NCBI GenBank assembly: GCA_016192705.1
Contig: JACPTQ010000057.1
Span: 1-36,459, forward strand
Reading direction: 5' to 3'
DNA length: 36,459 bases
Source of the DNA: Deltaproteobacteria bacterium
Lineage (GTDB): Bacteria; Myxococcota; JACPTQ01
The translations under genes and the position numbers were made by a program. This document shows, piece after piece, positions 26,897-33,721 of the stretch (within the stretch, counting starts at the first letter, position 1; every line of letters starts with the position of its first letter). The notes below the pieces were generated by a model. The model did no database searches. It had not been told where the DNA came from and saw nothing but the letters and a program-made list of their open reading frames with translations.

Positions 26897-29878
26897 ATGG
26901 CGAACGACGGGGGACGGAGGTCTCTGAGGCGCGGTCGCAAAACAGCGGCGCGTGCGGTGAAAATCCCCCTGAAGCTGAGGCTGCCGAATGAGCCCGCGGT
27001 CTTCGTCGGCCGCGAGGGTGAAACGAAGTGCCTCGTCAACGCGATCTGCCGCGCGCCGGTCGCCATAATTTGGGGCCTTGGCGGGCTCGGCAAGACGTCG
27101 CTCGCCGTTCATACGATTCACGCGGCGTTCAAAGACCGCGTCGGGTCGACCGTCATGGTTTCTCTCGGCGCAAGTGGGAGTCCCGAGCAAGTCCCGCTCG
27201 ACATCGCCCGTGCGCTCGTTTCCGCCGCCGGCCTGGCAACACGCGACTGGTCGCGCCTCACGGGCGACCGCGACGGTCTTCTCGAGCTCGCGATCGACGT
27301 CGCGGAATCGGCAGGCCTGTGGGTCATACTCGACGACCTCCACCTCGCGGGTCCCGAGCAGATGCCGTTCATTGTCTCGCACATCGCGAAGTTCGCGCGT
27401 GACGCGCGATGGATCGTCACCAGCCGCTCCGATCCGGCGTTAGCCGACATCGCCGAGCAGACGCTCCAACTCGGTGCGCTCGACGCCGAGGCGGTCAAGG
27501 CGCTCGTCCGCTCCCTTGCGCCGTCTCTCTCGGACGACGAGGTCGCTCGTGCGGTTGACCAATCGGCCGGGTCACCGTGGAAAGCCCGATGCGGACGGGC
27601 CGGACATCGACCCGGCGCTCCACGCGATGGCCGCTCGCTCCGCGCGCAACTTCCTGACGACGCATTGCCGCTCGTCGAGCTGCTTTCAGTTCTCGAGAAG
27701 CCGTGTCCGCCCGGCGCGCTCGCATCGATGGTCGCGGTCCCATCGGACGCGACGATTCGGACGCTCGCGCAAATGGGAATCCTGGAGGCGCGCGGTCGCG
27801 ACTTGCGCCTACATGATGTCGCCCGGGCCATTCTCGCGACCGAAATCCACGACAGCGAGAAAACGCGCTGGTCCCGCCGCCTCGCGAATGAACTCTGCAC
27901 CGCAAGCGACCTCGATCTGGTTGTCGAGGCGGTTCGCCTCTCGGCGCGTCTCGACGACATCGATGGTGTCGTGCGAACCCTGGACGCGCGCGGCGACGAT
28001 ATGGTTCGCGAGGGGCACGAGGCGGAGCTCTGGAAAATCGTTGAGCCACTCGGCGACCCTCGACTCGAACGCTTCCGCCTTCGCCTCGCGGTCGATCTCG
28101 CAGACCCCACGGTTTTGCTCGCCCTCGCACCGCCCGTGGACTGTTCCGCCGAAGCACAAACCCATTGGGCGCGCGCTCTCTTCTTGACCGCCCGTTTTCA
28201 CGAAGCGGCGGTTTCTGCGAAAGGGGCGGTCGACGCCGCGGAACGCGAGGGCAACCAGGACGTCGCGATCGAGGCGGCGCTCATTCGATCGCAGGCGCTC
28301 GGGTACGCCGGTGCGCTCCGTGACGCGGTTTCGGCACTCGACGGCATTCGCGAGCTCTCTGACGCCGCGACGGTTCGGGCCGACGCGCTCCGCTCGCAGT
28401 GGCTTTGCCTCTTGGGGGAATTCGGCGCCGCGCTCGAACTCGTGCGCTCGCTCCCAAAGCGCGCCTTGTCGCTAGACGATGACGCGCGCTTCGAAGTCGT
28501 CCAGGCAACCGCCTTCGTGCTCTACGGACTCGGACGAATTCGCGAAGCGGCCGATGTATTGCGGCGCGCTTTTCACGGACGCGAGGACTCCGCGGCGACG
28601 CTCTTCCGATCGCGTCTCACGCTTGGCTGGCTCACGCTCACGGCAATCTTTCTTGGGCGAGTCGACGAGGCTCGGCAGATGCTCGATCGACTGGAGCCGT
28701 TCGCGCGTGGCTTCTCGGTTCAGACACCGTTCGTGCGCGCTCTCGATGTTTGCTATCGGCTGATGCACGGCGACTTTGACGGCCTTCGTCAAAGGCTCGA
28801 CGATCTCTTTTTTCTCGCGCGCAGCGCCGGGAACACATTTCTCGTTGCGCGTCTCGTCGCCTTGCGCACCTGGTACGCGATCCTCGCGGCCGACGAGACG
28901 ATCGACACGGAGTGGCCCAGCGAACTGCCGTCGCCGACGGGTCCCGAAGCAATCCTTATACCCATCATCGAGCGGCAACTTGCGCTTCGTCGAGGAGCGC
29001 AGAGCGTCGCGGCACGACCCATTTCGTCTCCCCCCTTTGAGCTGATGAACGCGCAGGCGCTTTGGCGTGCCGTCGCAGCCGAAGATCGCCTCCTCGCGGG
29101 CGACATGGCGCACGCGATCGATCTCCTGCAGGTCGCGATTCGTACGGCGATTGAATCCGGCGACGCCGCCGTTGAGGCCGCCGCACGAAGTACGCTTTGC
29201 GCAGTTCATTTGGTTGCGGGCAACGATTCGCCGGTCGCCGAAACAGCGATGGAGCTTATTCGGATGGGCGAGACGCGCCCGTCGCCGCTCGTCGCGAACG
29301 AAGGTCGCTTTTTCGCGAGCGTGGCAGAACGCGGTGCGTTTGCGCCGCCCGTCTTTGAGAGGCTGGCCGCGTCATGGAATTCGTCTCCGCGGGCAGCACG
29401 GTGGTCGCAGTCACTCCTCGGCGCCGAACGGACGCTCGATCGCATCGACCGTTTGATCGTCGAGGCCGTGCGCGCGCGTGCAGGGAACGTGCGTGTCGCG
29501 AGCGTTTGGGCCACGGACTCGACGACCGCGTGGCGCGTGGGCTGGGGGCTCGATGAGCGGAACCACCGCGCGTGGCTTCCCGGCGAACGCACCATCGATT
29601 TCGCGAGTCGTCCGCTTGCGTGGCAAATCCTCGTCGTCCTTGCGAACGCGGGCGGCGCGATTTCAAAAGAGTCACTCGTTCGCGAGGCTTGGAGGGCAAC
29701 CGACTACCACCCGCTTCGCGACGACAAACGCGTGCAGGTCGCGGTTCGAAACCTCCGCATGCTCATCGAAGACGACGCGAACGCCCCAACGCGCGTCATC
29801 ACCTCCTCGGACGGCTACGCCTTTGGGGACCGAGAGCCGGTGCGAATCGTTCGACGCCAACCTGCGAAAGCTCGATAA
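26897..29878 (+). CDS. STAND-type ATPase regulator with C-terminal winged-helix DNA-binding domain
   Basis: A protein of 993 aa. The P-loop GLGGLGKTS is at residues 60-68, Walker B-like VILDD at 143-147 and TSRSD at 175-179, matching NB-ARC/MalT-like STAND ATPases. A helical, TPR-like region fills about 330-880. Residues about 894-985 resemble an OmpR/PhoB-type winged helix (LAWQILVVLANAGGAIS, VAVRNLRMLIED, a final TSSDGYAF hairpin). In SARP/AfsR regulators that domain is N-terminal; here it is C-terminal. It is likely a signal-integrating transcription regulator; targets are unknown. The ATG has no clear ribosome-binding site, and a GGAGGG at 26869-26874 is too far upstream. Residues about 229-251 look out of frame (see 27582-27650). 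It is convergent with the small lipoprotein gene downstream. Confidence 0.85.
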   Translation: MANDGGRRSLRRGRKTAARAVKIPLKLRLPNEPAVFVGREGETKCLVNAICRAPVAIIWGLGGLGKTSLAVHTIHAAFKDRVGSTVMVSLGASGSPEQVPLDIARALVSAAGLATRDWSRLTGDRDGLLELAIDVAESAGLWVILDDLHLAGPEQMPFIVSHIAKFARDARWIVTSRSDPALADIAEQTLQLGALDAEAVKALVRSLAPSLSDDEVARAVDQSAGSPWKARCGRAGHRPGAPRDGRSLRAQLPDDALPLVELLSVLEKPCPPGALASMVAVPSDATIRTLAQMGILEARGRDLRLHDVARAILATEIHDSEKTRWSRRLANELCTASDLDLVVEAVRLSARLDDIDGVVRTLDARGDDMVREGHEAELWKIVEPLGDPRLERFRLRLAVDLADPTVLLALAPPVDCSAEAQTHWARALFLTARFHEAAVSAKGAVDAAEREGNQDVAIEAALIRSQALGYAGALRDAVSALDGIRELSDAATVRADALRSQWLCLLGEFGAALELVRSLPKRALSLDDDARFEVVQATAFVLYGLGRIREAADVLRRAFHGREDSAATLFRSRLTLGWLTLTAIFLGRVDEARQMLDRLEPFARGFSVQTPFVRALDVCYRLMHGDFDGLRQRLDDLFFLARSAGNTFLVARLVALRTWYAILAADETIDTEWPSELPSPTGPEAILIPIIERQLALRRGAQSVAARPISSPPFELMNAQALWRAVAAEDRLLAGDMAHAIDLLQVAIRTAIESGDAAVEAAARSTLCAVHLVAGNDSPVAETAMELIRMGETRPSPLVANEGRFFASVAERGAFAPPVFERLAASWNSSPRAARWSQSLLGAERTLDRIDRLIVEAVRARAGNVRVASVWATDSTTAWRVGWGLDERNHRAWLPGERTIDFASRPLAWQILVVLANAGGAISKESLVREAWRATDYHPLRDDKRVQVAVRNLRMLIEDDANAPTRVITSSDGYAFGDREPVRIVRRQPAKAR
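27582..27650 (+). other. Suspected locally frameshifted segment in the STAND regulator
   Basis: The annotated frame reads an Arg/Gly-rich stretch here (ARCGRAGHRPGAPRDGR) unlike the rest of the protein. The +1 frame over the same bases reads KPDADGPDIDPALHAMAARS, which looks like ordinary protein and follows naturally from GSPW. A single extra A in the AAA at 27581-27583 and one missing base near 27650-27653 would restore a smooth frame into LPDDALPLVELLSVL. This could be a sequencing error pair or a true compensated frameshift. Confidence 0.55.
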
Positions 29879-29899
29879 GGCCCGAACCGCGCGCGAGAC

Positions 29900-30235
29900 T
29901 TATTGGCAACAACCGTCGAAGCTGCAACTCGCCGACCCAGGGCCACAGTCTTTGCCATAGAAACATGGGTAACCTCTCATGCTGCGCCAACATCTGCCGT
30001 GTGTGCAGTGGTAGAGGAGGCCGCAATCGGCGTCGACGCTACACTTTTTGCTGCTCGTTTTCCCACAATACGTTCTTGCATCGGGATTGTTCTCCTCGGT
30101 CGGCGTCGGTGTCGGAGTGGGCGTCGCAGGCGCAGGCGCGGGCGAGGGACTGCCCCCACCGCTTTCCGATCCCCCGCACGCACCAAGAAGCGCGAAAGCC
30201 AACGCAAAAATGCCTTTTCTCAGATGGTTCTTCAT
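29900..30235 (-). CDS. Small Cys-rich lipoprotein A
   Basis: A protein of 111 aa on the minus strand. AAGGAG lies about 7 nt before the ATG. A lipoprotein signal is clear: MKNHLRKG, a hydrophobic AFALLG and lipobox LGAC. After a Gly/Ser patch comes a Pro/Ala/Thr linker (about 28-47), then a compact Cys-rich domain with eight or more Cys (SVDADCG, HGRCW, GKDCG and a final DGCCQ), likely disulfide-bonded outside the cell. Function is unknown. It lies 24 nt downstream of the second small lipoprotein and is probably co-transcribed with it. Cys-rich lipoproteins of this type are frequent in Myxococcota. Confidence 0.85.
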   Translation of the reverse strand: MKNHLRKGIFALAFALLGACGGSESGGGSPSPAPAPATPTPTPTPTEENNPDARTYCGKTSSKKCSVDADCGLLYHCTHGRCWRSMRGYPCFYGKDCGPGSASCSFDGCCQ

Positions 30236-30259
30236 TTTCTTCTCCTTCCAATTGCTCGG

Positions 30260-30589
30260 TTACCGCTTCGGAACACACGCCGTGTACGGCGAAATGTTGC
30301 ACTCAAAACCAGACGGACACTGGCTGTCGCGCGTGCATGAGTGCGTGCAAAAGCCGGTCGATCCCACCTTGAGGCACGTGTCCTCGGTCGATTCATCGCA
30401 GTCAGACAGTCGCTGACAGTCGTCTCCCGTCTTTCCCTTTCCCGGCCGATTCGATGAAGGTGGCGAGCTTGTGTTTGATCCGCCGGGCGCGCTTGCGCCA
30501 TCGCCCCCGCACGCCGCGAACAGAACAATCGACGCGATAAACCAACGACATCGTCTCTTGAGCCAGTGCTTTCCAGGTCGTGTCTTCAT
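30260..30589 (-). CDS. Small Cys-rich lipoprotein B
   Basis: A protein of 109 aa on the minus strand. AAGGGAAT precedes the ATG by about 8 nt. The N-terminus is a lipoprotein signal (basic KHWLKRR, hydrophobic WFIASIVL, lipobox FAAC). A Ser/Pro/Gly linker follows, then a Cys-rich module containing DDCQRLSDCDES, GFCTHSCTRDSQCPSGFEC and a final TACVPKR. The spacing resembles small secreted disulfide modules. It is probably a surface lipoprotein of unknown binding role, first gene of a two-gene minus-strand operon with lipoprotein A. It is divergent from the FN3 lipoprotein, with the 141-bp inverted-repeat element between them. Confidence 0.85.
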   Translation of the reverse strand: MKTRPGKHWLKRRCRWFIASIVLFAACGGDGASAPGGSNTSSPPSSNRPGKGKTGDDCQRLSDCDESTEDTCLKVGSTGFCTHSCTRDSQCPSGFECNISPYTACVPKR

Positions 30590-30905
30590 TCTCTTATTCC
30601 CTTGTTCATTCGTCGTGGCCCTCCCACGATTGAGGGACGAAGTTTGCGACGTTCACATAAGTTCGGCCAGTAAAGTCTGGTAAGGTCTGGTAAGCTGATT
30701 GAGACCTGAGCCTGTCTGCTTGGATTCCCATAGAACTTCGGAAGGCCGCATGAACTGGGGACTCTACACCCCAGCGCCTCAAAACTTGGGTTACCAGGCC
30801 TTACCAGACTTTGGTCGTTTCGCCGGTCGCCCTTCGGCATGATGGCATTCACGCGCGACAGCTCAATGTCCGCGACGCAGATGAAATGGAATGGAGGGTT
30901 CGAAA
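30590..30905. other. Divergent intergenic region between lipoprotein genes
   Basis: 316 nt without a supported gene. It separates two genes read outwards (30589 on minus, 30906 on plus), so it should carry both promoters. I see no strong sigma-70 pair on either strand. A weak CCCTC/GAGGG dyad lies near 30620-30637. Most of the region is taken up by the 22-bp inverted-repeat element (30672-30812). GGAGGG at 30893-30898 is the ribosome-binding site of the FN3 gene. Confidence 0.6.
30672..30812. repeat. 141-bp element with 22-bp inverted ends
   Basis: The left arm 30672-30693 and right arm 30791-30812 are reverse complements at 21 of 22 positions; the one mismatch (T30686 with G30798) would be a U-G wobble in plus-strand RNA. 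The left arm holds two perfect tandem copies of GTCTGGTAAG (30675-30694); the right arm holds one exact and one variant copy in inverse orientation. The 97-nt interior contains a hairpin, CTGGGG (30755-30760) with CCCCAG (30769-30774). No target-site duplication is seen. It could be a miniature inverted-repeat element, a double operator, an invertible switch or a structured RNA. Confidence 0.8.
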
Positions 30906-33092
30906 ATGAAATTCGCGAAGGCATGGATAACAAAGGGTCTCGTGCTCGTTGTGCCGGCGACCGCGTGCGGCGGAACGATGGGCGCCGATGGCCCCGTCTA
31001 CGAAGGGCCATTCGACGCGGGCGGTCCTGCCCGTCCCGTTGACTATGCGGGAACACCGCCGGTTCCAACAACACCAGATGACGCGGGCCCGGCGACGACC
31101 GAGCGCCTTGTCGCACCGACTAACCTTCGCGCGCAGGTAACCTCAGGGTCCACTGTGAGGCTTACGTGGCAAGACAACTCAACGACGGAAACCGCCGTCG
31201 TTGTCGAGCGCAAAACGGTGGCGAGCGCATCGTTCTCGACGGTCGGCGCCGCACCGGCCGGCGCGACGACGTTCATCGACAGCGCGCTATCGGCCGCTAC
31301 GATTTATGTCTACCGCGTTCGCGCAACAACACCGTTCGCGCAATCGGAACCGTCCAACGAAGCGACGGTGACGACCGACCGCGCGGAGCCACCACCGTCA
31401 CCAACACAAACGCCACCACGGGCGCCATCAATCCTCATTGCAACGCTGAACATCGGAAGCATCAACCTTACGTGGCGAGATAACGCAGACAATGAATCAG
31501 AGTTTGTCGTCACAATCGCAGAGCAACGGCCGAGCGGCCTCTTCTCGTCGACGCAGCGGGTCGGCGCGAATATCACAACGCTCTCGTGGCCGCATGTCGC
31601 AACCAACTACCGGTATGAGTTCCGAGTCAGCGCGAAGAACGCGGCAGGGTCGTCGGCCGCCGCAACCGCGACGCTCGATGTTCCGCTCGCCGCGCCAACC
31701 GGACTCGCCGCGACGCCGGGCGATGGCCGCGTTGATCTCCGCTGGACGGCGTCGCCTGGGGCCACGGACTACGAAGTTCGGCGAAGTCGGTCTAGCGGAT
31801 CGGGCTATACCAAGGTTGCGACCGCGGTGGGCACTTCGTACGCGGACATGGGCGTCACAAACGGAACGACCTACTATTACGTCGTCGTCGCGAAGTCCCT
31901 CTCCCTCACAAGCGCCTATTCGACCGAAATCAGCGCCTCGCCGACCGCACCGACGCCAACACCAACTCTCGCCGCGCCGACTGGCCTTACGGCGACGCCT
32001 GGAGACCAATCGGTGACGTTGACTTGGAATTCGGTAACGGGAGCGACGAGCTACGATATCTTGGTGAGCAGTTGGAGCGGCAGCGGCTACCGATTGGAGT
32101 TCTGGGGGCTGAACGCCACGACGTACACCGCTCGGACCCTGGTAATTGGCAGAACATACTACTTCGTCGTCGTCGCGAGAACAGGCGTGCAGACAAGCGC
32201 GTATTCGAACGAAGTCAGTGCAATACCGACCGCACCGTCGACGCCGGCCCCGCTTGCGGCGCCGGCAAACCTCACCGCAACTCCCCGCGCGGGCGGCATC
32301 GACCTGGCCTGGGACGCTGTATCTGGTGCGACGTCGTACCAAGTCTACCTGAGTGATACGTCGGGGAGTGGGTTTCAATCTGTTTTTGGTCCGGTCTCGG
32401 GCACGACGCTCGCTTTCGGCTCGACCGCATCGTATCGACGTTACTTTGTTGTCGCGGCGAAACGCGGCTCCGAGACGAGTGCGTACTCCAATGAAGCGAG
32501 CGCAACGCCGCTTCCGTCAATCTCCTCGACGCCCGACCCACCAACCGCCGTTACGGCAACTCCGGGCGATGGACGCGTTGAGCTCCGTTGGACAGCGTCG
32601 ACCTTTGCGAACGCTTACGAAATCCTTCGAAGCACGACATCGGGAAGTGGTTACGCAAGTCGCGGACGCGCGATCGGCACGTCGTTCACCGATCTCCCCG
32701 CCGCCAATGGAACCGCTTACTTCTACGTCGTGGTTGCGCTCAATGGCGCGCAGCCGAGCCGTAACTCCACGGAAGTGAGCGCGACCCCTCAAGCGACGAC
32801 GCCGGCCCCGCTCGCTGCGCCGACAGGTCTTACCGCCACGGCGAGTGGGAACAGCGTCACGCTGAATTGGAACGCCGTTGCGGGCGCAACCGAATACGTG
32901 GTTTTCATCAGCCGAACGCCAGGCAGCGGCTATTTGCAGGCTGGGTCCGCTGGTTCAAGCACGACACTCGGCATGACCATCGCAATTTCCGGGTCACAGA
33001 CCTACGTTTTCGTCGTTGCCGCGAAACGCGGCTCCGAGACAAGCGCATACTCCAACGAGGTAAGCGCGACCGTGCACGGCTCGACCCCGTAA
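30906..33092 (+). CDS. Lipoprotein with seven fibronectin type III domains
   Basis: A protein of 728 aa. ATG 30906 is chosen over an in-frame ATG at 30891 because GGAGGG (30893-30898) lies 7 nt before it and the signal peptide then starts MKFAKAW. The lipobox PATAC has Ala at -3, slightly unusual. After a Pro/Thr-rich spacer come seven FN3 repeats of about 85-90 residues from residue 70 to the end. Each opens APTxLxATP or similar and closes with YSNEVSATP-like strands. Repeats 3 and 6, and 5 and 7, share long nearly identical DNA stretches, so the array grew by internal duplication. It is likely an outer-membrane surface or adhesive protein; no catalytic domain is present. Confidence 0.88.
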   Translation: MKFAKAWITKGLVLVVPATACGGTMGADGPVYEGPFDAGGPARPVDYAGTPPVPTTPDDAGPATTERLVAPTNLRAQVTSGSTVRLTWQDNSTTETAVVVERKTVASASFSTVGAAPAGATTFIDSALSAATIYVYRVRATTPFAQSEPSNEATVTTDRAEPPPSPTQTPPRAPSILIATLNIGSINLTWRDNADNESEFVVTIAEQRPSGLFSSTQRVGANITTLSWPHVATNYRYEFRVSAKNAAGSSAAATATLDVPLAAPTGLAATPGDGRVDLRWTASPGATDYEVRRSRSSGSGYTKVATAVGTSYADMGVTNGTTYYYVVVAKSLSLTSAYSTEISASPTAPTPTPTLAAPTGLTATPGDQSVTLTWNSVTGATSYDILVSSWSGSGYRLEFWGLNATTYTARTLVIGRTYYFVVVARTGVQTSAYSNEVSAIPTAPSTPAPLAAPANLTATPRAGGIDLAWDAVSGATSYQVYLSDTSGSGFQSVFGPVSGTTLAFGSTASYRRYFVVAAKRGSETSAYSNEASATPLPSISSTPDPPTAVTATPGDGRVELRWTASTFANAYEILRSTTSGSGYASRGRAIGTSFTDLPAANGTAYFYVVVALNGAQPSRNSTEVSATPQATTPAPLAAPTGLTATASGNSVTLNWNAVAGATEYVVFISRTPGSGYLQAGSAGSSTTLGMTIAISGSQTYVFVVAAKRGSETSAYSNEVSATVHGSTP

Positions 33093-33130
33093 CTTCAGAC
33101 GTCAACATCTAGGCTCGCTCCTGACGCTCC

Positions 33131-33176
33131 ACAATTATAAATACCTACTTTATAATACTATATAAACAATAATTCT
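33131..33176 (+). promoter_or_regulatory. AT-rich promoter-like patch upstream of the small haem lipoprotein
   Basis: This stretch is almost all A/T in an otherwise GC-rich window. It holds a perfect TATAAT at 33151-33156, with TCCACA (33128-33133) 17 nt upstream as a partial -35, and a second TATATAAA at 33159-33166. The expected transcript start would leave a leader of roughly 45-50 nt. The contrast in composition makes this the best promoter candidate in the window. Confidence 0.55.
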
Positions 33177-33210
33177 TCTCGACATCATGTGCGGTCCGTT
33201 ATCGTGACCG

Positions 33211-33663
33211 ATGACGATGTTGCTCGACAAAAGAATTAAGGGCCTGCTTCTCCGGGGCGTCCCCATACACTTTCTCGTCTTCCACTTTGCGTGCGGCGGC
33301 CAATTGCCAAGCCTCGACGGAGCCAATGAGGAACCACCAACTGTTTACAACCTCGTTGATGGCGGCGAAACGATCGACGCAGGGAATCTCGTTGATGGCG
33401 GCAAAATGATCGACGCAGGGAACGCCATTCCGCTCGATGCCGGAACATCGCCGTGCGCCGATACGTGGCAGAGTTTCGCGCAGCCGTTTTTCCGCGCAAA
33501 CTGCGAGGGATGTCACGCCTGGGAGCGCGACCGCAATTGGACAAACCGGCGCCTCGCGTCAATCCGCCAGAGAATCTCGTCGGGATCGATGCCGCCTCGA
33601 CAAGCGCTCGCAGCGGATCTGAAACAGAGGATTCTTCGCTGGATCGATTGCGGCGCGCCATAA
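33211..33663 (+). CDS. Small exported protein with a c-type haem motif
   Basis: A protein of 150 aa. The start may be ATG 33211 or ATG 33217; neither has a clear ribosome-binding site. The N-terminus is a signal or lipoprotein-type leader (KRIKGLLLRG, then IHFLVFHFAC with a poor lipobox). A repeated spacer LVDGGxxIDAGN follows from a tandem 36-bp repeat. The C-terminal 70 residues resemble a minimal cytochrome c domain: FFRANCEGCHAWERD with the CxxCH haem site, and a later SSGSMPP whose Met could be the axial ligand, ending LKQRILRWIDCGAP. It is probably a surface or periplasmic electron carrier or sensor. It is convergent with the kelch lipoprotein gene. Confidence 0.78.
   Translation: MTMLLDKRIKGLLLRGVPIHFLVFHFACGGQLPSLDGANEEPPTVYNLVDGGETIDAGNLVDGGKMIDAGNAIPLDAGTSPCADTWQSFAQPFFRANCEGCHAWERDRNWTNRRLASIRQRISSGSMPPRQALAADLKQRILRWIDCGAP
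33352..33423 (+). repeat. Tandem 36-bp direct repeat
   Basis: Units 33352-33387 and 33388-33423 match at 33 of 36 positions and encode two copies of a 12-residue Asp/Gly-rich spacer in the haem lipoprotein. A further degenerate IPLDAG follows. The repeat keeps the frame, so copy number could vary without disrupting the haem domain. Confidence 0.85.
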
Positions 33664-33721
33664 CGAAACCCCATCGACGACCCGGCGGCTCAACGTTGTT
33701 TCGCCATGACGCTCCCAATCG

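Noticed and set aside
30672-30812. Integron attC site or CRISPR remnant
   Set aside because: The ends lack the attC core-site pattern, no integrase is present, and there are only two arms with no spacer-repeat periodicity.
33664-33721. Bidirectional terminator between convergent genes
   Set aside because: Only a weak CGAAAC/GTTTCG pair with a loop of about 30 nt; no T-run on either strand.
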